Shown in pieces: positions 53,860-62,139 of a DNA stretch of 64,000 nucleotides. Both the position numbers and the translations under genes were made by a program. Under the pieces are notes generated by a model, which did not search any database, was not told the DNA's origin, and saw nothing but the letters and a program-made list of their open reading frames with translations. The first letter of the stretch is position 1, and every line of letters begins with the position of its first letter. This DNA comes from Kiritimatiellaeota bacterium B1221 (GTDB lineage: Bacteria; Verrucomicrobiota; Kiritimatiellia; SS1-B-03-39; UBA6053): the NCBI GenBank assembly GCA_029269125.1, contig JARHXX010000004.1, positions 124,001 through 188,000 of the forward strand. Direction: 5' to 3'.

Positions 53860-54925
53860 ATTAATTACCGCAAATGATATGAAATCCATTTTGGCCAGCC
53901 AGGGACCTTCCGGCGTTCCCGCCGGTGCCCAACTGACCCCTATCGCAAAAGATTTGCTGAAAGAAGCCCAACGCAAAGGGACTGTTTCAGGCAAAGCCGC
54001 TCCGACAACTGAACCCACTGTCCCCGACTACGAATATAAATGGACACCGGGCAATGAGCCGAAAACGCCTGCGGAATATCATGCCTTTTTCCATTCCCCC
54101 GAGATCACGGTTTTGCGCGAACGCATGGCCGCCATCGGCGAGCGAATTTGGAACAAAGACTATGTGGACGGCAATGGGGGGAATCTCACCATTCGGGTAG
54201 GGGACAACATGGTGCTTTGCACCCCGACCCTGATTTCGAAAGGATTCATGAAAGCGGAAGACATGTGTCTGGTGGATATGAACGGCACCCAGTTGGCAGG
54301 GACCCGCAAACGCACCAGTGAAGTGATGACCCATATCGGCATCATGAAACGTCAGCCCAAAGCCAAAGCCTGCTGCCATGCGCATCCTCCGCACGCGACC
54401 GCCTTCGCCGTGGCCTCCGTGGTTCCCCCCACCTGCATGATTCCCGAGGCGGAAGTCTTTCTGGGACAAATTGGTCTCGCGCCGTATCAGACGCCCGGTA
54501 CACCCGAAAATGCGGATACAGTGGGTGAAATCGGAGTGAATCATCAATCGGTATTGATGGAAAATCACGGCGTAATCACCTGGGGCAAGGACATTGAAGA
54601 TGCCTACTGGAAAATGGAAAATACCGATGCCTACTGCAAAACGGTATGGATGGCTTCCCAGCTGAAAGGTGGCGAGCTTAAAACCATCAGCGGTTCCCAG
54701 GCCAAGGAGCTGATCGGAATTCGCAAAAATCTGGGGATGGATGATTACCGTGAAAACTGGAAGGAGTGTGAGCTCTGTGATAACTCCGATTTCCGCCCGG
54801 GTGTGGTCTGCGGTGTCCCGCCGGTCCGCACACCTGCCGGTGATCAGCCCGAGTATGATGACGCTGCCGAAGCCTTGGTGCAGCAGATTACCAATCAGAT
54901 CATGGATGCATTGAAAAATCACTAA
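53852..54925 (+). CDS. Class II aldolase/adducin-type enzyme (fuculose/rhamnulose-phosphate aldolase-like), BMC core enzyme
   Basis: A 357-residue zinc-dependent aldolase, which in the PVC BMC splits L-fuculose-1-P or L-rhamnulose-1-P to DHAP and L-lactaldehyde. Motifs: GGNLTIR (phosphate binding), CTPTLISKGFMKAEDMCLVD, TSEVMTHIGIMK (catalytic Glu), ACCHAHPPHATAF (zinc His) and ENHGVITWG (zinc His). It is longer than FucA (about 215 residues) because of N- and C-terminal extensions. The N-terminal helix LITANDMKSILASQG and the C-terminal helix EALVQQITNQIMDALKN both look like encapsulation peptides. Which sugar phosphate is used cannot be decided here. Sugar kinase and isomerase genes are not in the window. 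Confidence 0.9.
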   Translation: MSKLITANDMKSILASQGPSGVPAGAQLTPIAKDLLKEAQRKGTVSGKAAPTTEPTVPDYEYKWTPGNEPKTPAEYHAFFHSPEITVLRERMAAIGERIWNKDYVDGNGGNLTIRVGDNMVLCTPTLISKGFMKAEDMCLVDMNGTQLAGTRKRTSEVMTHIGIMKRQPKAKACCHAHPPHATAFAVASVVPPTCMIPEAEVFLGQIGLAPYQTPGTPENADTVGEIGVNHQSVLMENHGVITWGKDIEDAYWKMENTDAYCKTVWMASQLKGGELKTISGSQAKELIGIRKNLGMDDYRENWKECELCDNSDFRPGVVCGVPPVRTPAGDQPEYDDAAEALVQQITNQIMDALKNH

Positions 54926-55036
54926 CTGTCACATTCGGCATCGATATCGGAATCCTTATCGGAACTTTCGCTGTCGGCTACGATGTCGATCACCCTATCG
55001 AATTCGATTTTATTAACCTCAGAACTGTATTATCTT
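54926..55036. other. ATCG-periodic spacer before the dehydrogenase gene
   Basis: Non-coding spacer in which GATATCGG, TTATCGGA, GATGTCGAT, CTATCGAAT and similar words recur about every 10-13 bases. It has no hairpin terminator and may be transcribed through. Confidence 0.4.
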
Positions 55037-55960
55037 ATGAAAGTAACCATTATTGGCGGCGGTGGCCGTGTCGGATCGAACGCGGCTTTTGCCATGCAAT
55101 GCGCGGGCATTGTTCAGGAAATTCAAATTCTGGATTATAACCGGGATCTGGCGGAAGGGGAGGCGCTGGATCTCATTCACGGGTCGGCCACTTTGGGCGG
55201 ACAGCGGATTTATGCCGGAGATTATGCCCGGGCTGCGGATTCGGATATTTTTGTAATCACTGCCGGACTGCGGCGTAAACCGGATGAATCCCGTTTGGAT
55301 TTGATCAACCGCAATGTGGAAGTGTTTAAAGGCATTCTCGAAAGTATGCATCAGGGCGGATACAAACCTTCGGCACAGGTGTTTGTGGTTTCGAATCCGG
55401 TGGATATTTTGACCGAGCTGGCGGTGCGCAGTTTAAACCTTCCCTGGCAACAAATTTACGGACTGGGCACCATGTTGGATACCTGCCGTTTCCGTTCATT
55501 GATTGCTCAGGAGCTCAGCCTCGATGCCTCCCAGATTGACGCCCTGATTCTGGGGGAACATGGAGACAGTATGATTCCGGTCTGGTCTTCCGCCACTGTG
55601 GGTGGACTTCCACTGGCCGGTTTGAAACAAGTGACGCCCGCATTGCAGAATCAGCTCTTTACCCGCACCAAAGGAAGTGGAGCGGAAGTGATCCGCAAAA
55701 AAGGCGGCGCCGGTTGGGCGGTGGGTGCGACGATTGCCGAAGTGGTGCATGCGGTGGCACTGGACCGCAAAGCCCTGTTGCCGGTGAGCTCGCAACAACA
55801 CGGATGTTACGGCCTGCGGGATCTCAGTATTTCTGTACCCACCATTGTGGGGCGTGCGGGAGTGATCGATCATGTAGAGGTCAACCTCTGGCCGAAAGAA
55901 GTGCAGGGGCTCCAGGCCTCCGGACGGGCTTTGAAAGAGACTTTGAAGTTGGTGCTGTAA
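55037..55960 (+). CDS. L-lactate/malate dehydrogenase family, BMC-associated
   Basis: A 307-residue NAD-dependent 2-hydroxyacid dehydrogenase. The start at 55037 (MKVTIIGGGGRVGSNAAFAM) gives the glycine-rich NAD motif at the N-terminus; the frame is open to 54983 but that part is an ATCG-rich spacer. Catalytic pieces are LGTMLDTCRFR and LGEHGDSMIPVWSSATV (active-site His). At the substrate-specificity position the sequence is GLRRKPDESR (Arg80), as in malate dehydrogenase; lactate dehydrogenase usually has Gln there. GEHGDS resembles lactate dehydrogenase. In the BMC it would regenerate NAD+ or make/use lactate. Exact substrate is unresolved. Confidence 0.87.
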   Translation: MKVTIIGGGGRVGSNAAFAMQCAGIVQEIQILDYNRDLAEGEALDLIHGSATLGGQRIYAGDYARAADSDIFVITAGLRRKPDESRLDLINRNVEVFKGILESMHQGGYKPSAQVFVVSNPVDILTELAVRSLNLPWQQIYGLGTMLDTCRFRSLIAQELSLDASQIDALILGEHGDSMIPVWSSATVGGLPLAGLKQVTPALQNQLFTRTKGSGAEVIRKKGGAGWAVGATIAEVVHAVALDRKALLPVSSQQHGCYGLRDLSISVPTIVGRAGVIDHVEVNLWPKEVQGLQASGRALKETLKLVL

Positions 55961-55989
55961 GTTTCCGGGTTTCGGAAACCGCTCCCATG

Positions 55990-56021
55990 CCCTGTTTCGA
56001 AGTTCGGAACAGGGTTTTTGT
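55990..56021 (+). terminator. Rho-independent terminator of BMC operon
   Basis: Hairpin CCCTGTTTCGA/TCGGAACAGGG followed by TTTTTG, 29 bases after the dehydrogenase stop codon and facing the convergent FG-GAP gene. Confidence 0.85.
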
Positions 56022-56037
56022 TTGGAAGGGGGGGGGG

Positions 56038-58365
56038 TTATTCCGCGGGGGCCCCGGGGGGAATGGCGTCTTGGAGGTAAAGCAGGAGGCGGTCATGTAC
56101 AAGCATGACGATGTCATCCAGCCCATCGCCATTGATATCGGCAATCATGGTTTCACGGGGTTCGGATTCACCTCCGGATTTTCGTTGGGAGCCGGGGGCG
56201 GTTTCAAACACCGGGAAGTGAATCATGGATTTCCATTCCTGACCTTCCTGAGCTAAAATTTCGAACATGTGGAATTGCGTTTTTTCAAGTAACAACAGAT
56301 TGGCTTGCCCATCTCCATTCATGTCGCCCTGAAAAATTTCATCAGGCCAGTACTCCGGCAGGTCACTTTGAAACAGGGTTTGGGAGGCAAGTTTTTCGCG
56401 GTCAGGCCGGTTGAAAATTCTCCGCAGTTGCTGATTGCCCAGTGCCAACAATTCCCATGGTCCCCGGGAGGAGGGAATGAGTTGACTGGTATGAAAAGCG
56501 CCGGGCGGGAAATTGAGGGCTTTTTGAAATTGGTATCCCTGTGTTTTTTCAAAGGCATGGATTTCGACCTCCCGACCGCCTTCGGAAACCAGGGCCACCT
56601 GCCTGCCCGCGTTGTCGAGAGGGAGCAGATCCTGAATCGCATTCATCTTATCGCTGTTGATTTGCTGAACCAGGCGCAAGACGCCCTGGGCATCCACAGC
56701 ATAAAACTCAATTTCATCGCCTTCAATGTAGGCCAGGGAACTGGGAAGATTTTTGATCGCAGGGTAGGTTCTGAAATTTCCCGCGCGTTTCTTTTTCAGC
56801 TGTTCGCTGGAAAATCCTTTGGGGGGGTGGACCGGTTCCAGATCCTCGGCCCCTGTTTCTTTTGCAAACAGGTAAAAACTTTCGCCCAGGGGGCTGGTGA
56901 CTAAAAAGCCGTCCGGACGCCCTTTTTCAGTGGGCAGGGGAATGAACGCTTCCGGGTCCCGCTTTACATCGTCGAGTTCAAGCTGCTGGAGCTCCTCGAG
57001 TGCCAGTCCCTCTTCTCCGGAAAGGATCCGCCAACGTTTAAAGAACAGTTTCCGGCTCTCCTCCCGCACAATCCCGATAAGCTGATCCTGGTCCGCCGTT
57101 TCCGGACGCCAGATTTGGGCGCAAATGAAGGCGGCGGTATTGGGAATCGGAATGGGGAATTGTACGTTCCCCCCGGCAAATGGCATCAGTCCCAAATATC
57201 GGTTTTTGGGATTGTGAATGAGGACTTGAGGCGCTTTTGTCTCTGCAAGGAATGATCCTTTGAGAATCCATTGGCAACCCGAGGGCACGACCCGGGATTG
57301 GGGAAAGCCCAGTCGGCCATTTTCATCGACCGCCAATTGATGGATTTCGGTTTGTCCGGGTGAAAAGATGAGCAGGGAATTCAGGTCGTTGTTTTCGACG
57401 AGGGGGATAAATTGTCCTTGTCGCAGGGAGGGGAGGTGGATTTCTTCGATGGAAACCGGGCGGTTGGATTCTTTTTCCGGGATCTGTTCGAATTCAAAGG
57501 ACTGAATCGCACCGGAGTCGTTGTGGATCGCATACAAACTTCCGGCCGCGGGACCCGGAATAAAAGAGGAGGAGGCCGGTTCTAAAACCGGGCGCTGCAT
57601 GGGTAACCAGTGATCTTTTTCGCGCAGGTGAATGGCCAGTCCATAATCCACATCGTTGAGTTCGTAGATGATGTCGGATTCCCCGTCGCGGTTGAGGTCC
57701 ATAAACTGCAAGCGGTAGGGATCTTCTCCCTGGGGAAGTTGCGCCACCTTGTGTTTTTGATAGTTTTGGTTTTCGGGATCCCAGTGAAAGCGTTCAAGGA
57801 GTTCCGGCCCCAGGTAGTAGAGGGACTGGTCTGCGGCATGCCACTTGAGGCAGTCGATGTAGCCATGGTGTCCATTCACCGGAATTTGAAAACCGGGTTT
57901 TTGGGAATCCGCTAATGGGCCGTGATAGATTTCCAGATGGTCTTGGGCATTGATGGTGGCAAAGTCGATATGTCCATCCTGATTGAAATCGCCCACTTCG
58001 AGTGCCTGGAGTTGGGCACCGGGGATGAGGCTTTCTTTGGTAAAGCGGGGATGGCTGAGGACGGGTTGCCAACGGTTTTGATGCAATTGCGGGGTCTCGG
58101 CTTTTCCGGTTTCGGGATCGTTCTGAAAGTAAAAATCCAAGCGCGCTTTTTCAGGATTTAATACCAGGAGGTCTGTTCGTCCGTCCTGATTAAAATCACC
58201 GGTTCTCATTTCGCGTGAATTGAAATCGGAGAGGAAAATTTCTGCCGGGGCAAAACCATAGGGATGCGTGGCGGTTTGCTCGGCCTGAAGGGAAGTGAGG
58301 GCCAACAGGCACGCGCCAGTGATGAGAGAAGAAAAGTGGGAAGAGCGTGATGAAGGATGGGCCAT
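56038..58365 (-). CDS. Secreted FG-GAP/VCBS-repeat protein
   Basis: A 775-residue secreted protein. The signal peptide is SLITGACLLALTSLQA. FG-GAP calcium-binding repeats occur at both ends: GDFNQDGRTDLLVLN, GDFNQDGHIDFATIN, MDLNRDGESDIIYEL near the start, and GDMNGDGQANLLLL, ADINGDGLDDIVML near the C-terminus. The middle is beta-rich and probably continues the integrin-alpha-like propeller. These proteins bind ligands or assemble on the cell surface. Neighbouring minus-strand genes (58447-61324) may form one unit with it. No enzyme activity is indicated. Confidence 0.85.
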   Translation of the reverse strand: MAHPSSRSSHFSSLITGACLLALTSLQAEQTATHPYGFAPAEIFLSDFNSREMRTGDFNQDGRTDLLVLNPEKARLDFYFQNDPETGKAETPQLHQNRWQPVLSHPRFTKESLIPGAQLQALEVGDFNQDGHIDFATINAQDHLEIYHGPLADSQKPGFQIPVNGHHGYIDCLKWHAADQSLYYLGPELLERFHWDPENQNYQKHKVAQLPQGEDPYRLQFMDLNRDGESDIIYELNDVDYGLAIHLREKDHWLPMQRPVLEPASSSFIPGPAAGSLYAIHNDSGAIQSFEFEQIPEKESNRPVSIEEIHLPSLRQGQFIPLVENNDLNSLLIFSPGQTEIHQLAVDENGRLGFPQSRVVPSGCQWILKGSFLAETKAPQVLIHNPKNRYLGLMPFAGGNVQFPIPIPNTAAFICAQIWRPETADQDQLIGIVREESRKLFFKRWRILSGEEGLALEELQQLELDDVKRDPEAFIPLPTEKGRPDGFLVTSPLGESFYLFAKETGAEDLEPVHPPKGFSSEQLKKKRAGNFRTYPAIKNLPSSLAYIEGDEIEFYAVDAQGVLRLVQQINSDKMNAIQDLLPLDNAGRQVALVSEGGREVEIHAFEKTQGYQFQKALNFPPGAFHTSQLIPSSRGPWELLALGNQQLRRIFNRPDREKLASQTLFQSDLPEYWPDEIFQGDMNGDGQANLLLLEKTQFHMFEILAQEGQEWKSMIHFPVFETAPGSQRKSGGESEPRETMIADINGDGLDDIVMLVHDRLLLYLQDAIPPGAPAE

Positions 58366-58446
58366 AAAAAATTACTGAGGGTGGATGGGGAAGGGCGGTA
58401 CAGACCCGCGAACGCCTGTGTCCTGCGGGTCGTTTGAGGGTGGGGA

Positions 58447-60354
58447 TTAGTGGGCGTATTCCTGAATCATGTCCGCTTGCATTTCCAATTCTCCCATTTG
58501 GTTCAAGCTGAAACTGGCACCGATCCCGAAAGTGATTTTATTTAATTCACGGGTGATGGTGCTCCGGGTGGCCTCTGCTGATTCCATGGAGGTTCCGGAA
58601 AGAAATCCGGCAATGAATTGTTTTTTGACCATGCTCATCACCGCATTCAGCATTTGACCGGAGCTGAAATCCTGCCCCTGTGCTTCAAAGGGAAACTGAT
58701 CGCGGAGCTGCGTGTATTCATCTTGCCCCCAAATCTGCAATGCGGGATCTTGATGGGCATCAACCGCCATATGCAAAAGGTTGGGGTCCCCCATGGCGAT
58801 TAACAAATAGTTGTCCAAATACGCATAGGAAACCAAGGTTTTTTGCGCGGCACCGACGCCTCCTTCGGGGATGGGGTAATAAAGGTTTACGCCCCGGTAG
58901 CTTTCAGGTTCGGGGGCTCCCTGGGGATGGATTTTACCGATCAGAATATTGACGGTCCGCTGGATGGCATCGGTATTTTTTAATTCGATCCCCATCAAGG
59001 TGTATTGTCCCTGGGTGGGGTGTTGTTCGAGTAACTGAAGCAAGGCTTCGGGATCCTCCTGGTTTTCGGCTTCCAGCACTTGATCGACCACCTTCGGGTC
59101 AATGGTTTGAAAGGCCACAAAGCCATCGCCCAAATGATCGAGCAGTTGTAATTTAAAATCAAAACCCAATTGTCCGGAGGCCATCATGCGTCCCATGCCC
59201 AGAGCGGCGGATGCCTGGGGGGAAATCTTGGGGAGTTCGGCTTCTAAGGCTGCATAGAATCGGGGAAGGCTCCAGGCGATGGTGGAAATGCTCCCGAAGT
59301 TTTTGTGGGTGAAAGATGGCTTGGGCGCGCTTTTCCCGCGGGGGCTGAGGAATAATTTTTGCAGGCCGCATTCGTGTTTAAAACCGGCCATGGTGCGGGC
59401 GCTCATGCGGTTTTCACCCAGGCGGAAGCTGTAACTCATGGGCAACATGGCGCTGGGGTCGACCCAGTCCCAAATCTTTTTGATCATTTCGAGGTCTTCG
59501 ACTTCATCGCTCTCATTAAAAAAGGCCGCGATCTGGTTCAGAATGGTTCCCACGGGAATATAACTTAAAACGTGGTAGTCTTCGAGCGCGTTTTCGCGGG
59601 TGTGAAGGTAATCCTCCTTTCGGTCAAGGGCATTGACGGGAGGGGACTGAATCCAATCGCGCTGCCGCTGTACCGCATCCGTGGTGTAGCCCAGAATAAG
59701 AATATTCTGCTCCAGGGCCCAATACAGACCCAAGCCCATGGATTTTTCATCTTCCATGAATTCCAGGCCGCGGATCTCATCCTGATCATATTTTGCGAAG
59801 AGTTCATCTTCATCGGTTTGGATCAACCTTTCTACGGATTCTGAAAGCAGCGTGTCTACCGCATCCATGTCTTTCACATCCGCCATGGTATAAAAAGTGC
59901 CCATGATGACCTGCAAAAAATCGAGGCCTTGCTGTTCCTGTATGGCGAAGAGTTCCGGATCCTCTTCTTCGGTGACTTCCTCTGTTTCATCGTCAAACGC
60001 TTGGCTTGATTCGATAATTTTGTTGAGATCGCCGATCGCAAAGACGAAGGCATCATCGAGTTGTGACTGTAAAGCGTTCCAGGTGTTTTGAATTTCAGTA
60101 AAAATCTGGATCACCTCATCGGCATCAAACTCCTCGTCACCGGAATCCAGCGTCCGCATAATGATTTCCCAGTTGACCTCTTGAAGCGAAAGGTAAAAGG
60201 GGGTTTTCTCCCAGAGTTCTTTTTGTTCGGGGATAGCGCGGCTTTCGATCAGCAGCGTAATGTTGTCAGGGAGATAGCTGGAAAAATCCGTTGCGCGGAG
60301 AAATCCTGAAAAAAGAATGCTGAGCAGAAGGAGGGTGAGGGGGAACCTTTTCAT
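58447..60354 (-). CDS. Secreted DUF3352-like protein, unknown function
   Basis: A 635-residue protein with a signal peptide (FPLTLLLLSILFSGFLRA) and no lipobox. It has the alternating pattern of DUF3352 proteins: PDNITLLIESRAIPEQKELWEKTPFY at the start, and LYWALEQNILILGYTTDAVQRQRDW, GDGFVAFQTIDPKVVDQVLEA further on. An acidic low-complexity stretch (EDDET-like, about residues 113-130) is present. It resembles the lipoprotein at 41806-43461 in layout. It starts four bases after the protease gene's stop codon on the same strand, so they are co-transcribed. Confidence 0.65.
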   Translation of the reverse strand: MKRFPLTLLLLSILFSGFLRATDFSSYLPDNITLLIESRAIPEQKELWEKTPFYLSLQEVNWEIIMRTLDSGDEEFDADEVIQIFTEIQNTWNALQSQLDDAFVFAIGDLNKIIESSQAFDDETEEVTEEEDPELFAIQEQQGLDFLQVIMGTFYTMADVKDMDAVDTLLSESVERLIQTDEDELFAKYDQDEIRGLEFMEDEKSMGLGLYWALEQNILILGYTTDAVQRQRDWIQSPPVNALDRKEDYLHTRENALEDYHVLSYIPVGTILNQIAAFFNESDEVEDLEMIKKIWDWVDPSAMLPMSYSFRLGENRMSARTMAGFKHECGLQKLFLSPRGKSAPKPSFTHKNFGSISTIAWSLPRFYAALEAELPKISPQASAALGMGRMMASGQLGFDFKLQLLDHLGDGFVAFQTIDPKVVDQVLEAENQEDPEALLQLLEQHPTQGQYTLMGIELKNTDAIQRTVNILIGKIHPQGAPEPESYRGVNLYYPIPEGGVGAAQKTLVSYAYLDNYLLIAMGDPNLLHMAVDAHQDPALQIWGQDEYTQLRDQFPFEAQGQDFSSGQMLNAVMSMVKKQFIAGFLSGTSMESAEATRSTITRELNKITFGIGASFSLNQMGELEMQADMIQEYAH

Positions 60355-60358
60355 ATGA

Positions 60359-61324
60359 TTAGGGAAGGGGGTTGGTTTTGCGGGGCGGGTTCATGTAATG
60401 AAAGCCCGTGTTGGGATTTAAGGGATCGAAAGCGTAGGCATTTCGTTTATCCAGAAAGAGCTGCACCGATTCGACCGGCACCGCGAAGCCCATGCCTTCG
60501 ATGCCCACCCGCATCAGTTTCAGGGTGTTTACACCGATGACTTCGCCCCTGAGGTTGAACAGCGGGCCCCCGCTGTTTCCGGGGTTGATTTGGGCGGTGG
60601 CTTGCAGGTAGACTTGGCCGTCAATAATGCGGTCGGAGAGGCTGACAATGCCCCGGGAGACGGTACGGTCCAAACCCAGTGGGCTGCCGATCGCAAACAC
60701 GGTTTCCCCGGTTTTCATCGCGTTGGCTGACCCGAAGGTGAGCGGGATGAGGGGGGCTTCCAGCTCATCCATAATTTTGAGCAGGGCCAAATCCCGTTTG
60801 GGATCCGATGCCAGAATACGAATGTTTTTATACAGGGTTCTTTGCAAGGTGCCCTGCTCCTGTTGGAAGACGGTGACCGTGAGTTCGCGGTCACCGGCGA
60901 TCACGTGATAATTGGTCATCACCAATCCGTCTTCCGAAAGAATAAAGCCGGAGCCTTGACCGGAGCGGGAATGAATTTCAACCACCCCTTTCCCCAGCGT
61001 GTCCACCCAGGCCTCCACGGACTGTCGTTTCCGGGGGGAGGCCGCTTGAGGAACCTGCTGGACCGGAGGCTGCGTGAAAGAGGGGGGAGGTTGCGATGCG
61101 CCGCGGATAACGCTTTTGTCTTTGGATAACTTGAGTACGTCTACGCCGATATCCAGCCACAGACTGCTGTCGGTTTCTTTGAGTAACTTTCCGGAAACGA
61201 TCCCGCCTCCTTCCAGGTCCAATATGACGGTCTCAGGCTGAGGAGGGGCATCTGCGTGGGCGGCGAGCAGGGTGCTGGAAACCAGGAGCGGGGACAAAAC
61301 GAGTTTTAGGCGATGTACGATCAT
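60359..61324 (-). CDS. Secreted trypsin-like serine protease (S1C/Deg type, no PDZ domain)
   Basis: A 321-residue secreted protease. The signal peptide is PLLVSSTLLAAHA. Residues about 30-70 form a small beta domain; a Pro/Gln-rich linker (75-97) follows. The protease domain carries the full triad: His140 in MTNYHVI, Asp178 in KRDLALLKI and Ser251 in INPGNSGGPLF. Unlike DegP/DegQ there is no PDZ domain after the protease part. It would cleave misfolded envelope proteins or act in signalling. Upstream of and probably co-transcribed with the DUF3352-like gene. Confidence 0.92.
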   Translation of the reverse strand: MIVHRLKLVLSPLLVSSTLLAAHADAPPQPETVILDLEGGGIVSGKLLKETDSSLWLDIGVDVLKLSKDKSVIRGASQPPPSFTQPPVQQVPQAASPRKRQSVEAWVDTLGKGVVEIHSRSGQGSGFILSEDGLVMTNYHVIAGDRELTVTVFQQEQGTLQRTLYKNIRILASDPKRDLALLKIMDELEAPLIPLTFGSANAMKTGETVFAIGSPLGLDRTVSRGIVSLSDRIIDGQVYLQATAQINPGNSGGPLFNLRGEVIGVNTLKLMRVGIEGMGFAVPVESVQLFLDKRNAYAFDPLNPNTGFHYMNPPRKTNPLP

Positions 61325-61436
61325 AAAATAATGGGTTTCCTGATCTAAAGGTCTTCTGGGTAAACATGCAACAGTTCCCTTTCGAATTCCAACACATTTT
61401 TATTGTGAAAAGGGGGGATCCGGTCATCATGGACAC

Positions 61437-61793
61437 ATGAAAAATCATGTTGTTTTACGGGGGATCTTTTTGGTGATGGGGTTTTGGGTGACGGGCCTGC
61501 TGGGTGCGGTGGAGGTGTCGGATGAGGAAGCGATGGTTTTGGGACGTCAGGTCCTGGCGGTGAAAGAGGCTTTGGCAAATCCTCAAGCGCCGGCGTCTTT
61601 GGATACGGTCACCGCACTGGGACAGGACAGCCGGTATGCGGTCATGGTGAGGGGATGGCTTGTACAGCACATTCGAATGGCCGAAAGCTACCGGGGAACT
61701 TCGGAATATCAAAATTCCCCTGCAGGCAAACTGGAAGTGGAAAAGAGCATTTCTTCTTACCAAAAGATGCTGCGCCGGATTGATTTGGAGTAA
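61437..61793 (+). CDS. Small secreted protein, unknown function
   Basis: A 118-residue protein with a signal peptide (GIFLVMGFWVTGLLGA). The mature part is largely alpha-helical (DEEAMVLGRQVLAVKEALAN and LEVEKSISSYQKMLRRI), without recognisable motif. It is divergent from the serine protease and five bases upstream of the DUF1801 gene, so the two plus-strand genes are one unit. I do not recognise a family. Confidence 0.65.
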   Translation: MKNHVVLRGIFLVMGFWVTGLLGAVEVSDEEAMVLGRQVLAVKEALANPQAPASLDTVTALGQDSRYAVMVRGWLVQHIRMAESYRGTSEYQNSPAGKLEVEKSISSYQKMLRRIDLE

Positions 61794-61797
61794 AGAA

Positions 61798-62139
61798 ATG
61801 ATGTCGAAAGAGGTGGATGCATATTTGGCCGGTATTCCGGAACTCAGAAGGCAGCGGTTACAGGCATTTCGCTGCGCCGTTCATATAAACCTTCCGGGGG
61901 TGAAAGAAACGATGACCTATAAAATGCCCGGGTTTGAAAGGGAGGGCAGGTGGGTGGCGATGGCCAATCAAAAACAATACCTGGCGATCTACTTTTGCAG
62001 TGCGGAGCTGGTGGAGCCTGTTCGAAAGGCGCATCCTGAACTGAGTATCGGGGTGGGGTGTGTACGGGTGAAAGACCGCCAAGCGTTTCCGGTGGACTTG
62101 CTGATCTCCTGTGCGGCGCAGGCTCTGGGGCTTACATAA
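61798..62139 (+). CDS. DUF1801 (YdhG-like) protein
   Basis: A 113-residue protein of the DUF1801 fold. The start is 61798 (or the adjacent ATG at 61801), since GGAG lies eight bases upstream; the upstream open frame overlaps the previous gene. Visible pieces are VDAYLAGIPELRRQRLQAFRCAVH, ETMTYKMPGF, VAMANQKQYLAIYFCS and ISIGVGCVRV-like LSIGVGCVRVKDR. Members of this family are small cytoplasmic proteins of uncertain function. The stop overlaps the convergent phospholipase D-family gene by eight bases. Confidence 0.8.
   Translation: MMSKEVDAYLAGIPELRRQRLQAFRCAVHINLPGVKETMTYKMPGFEREGRWVAMANQKQYLAIYFCSAELVEPVRKAHPELSIGVGCVRVKDRQAFPVDLLISCAAQALGLT

Noticed and set aside
53987..54922. Long minus-strand open frame (311 codons) opposite the aldolase
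   Set aside because: It is the complement of a well-supported class II aldolase gene and shows no family motif or ribosome binding site.
54983..55036. Upstream extension of the lactate/malate dehydrogenase
   Set aside because: The extra 18 residues are encoded by an ATCG-repeat spacer, and the family's glycine-rich motif starts at the later ATG (55037).
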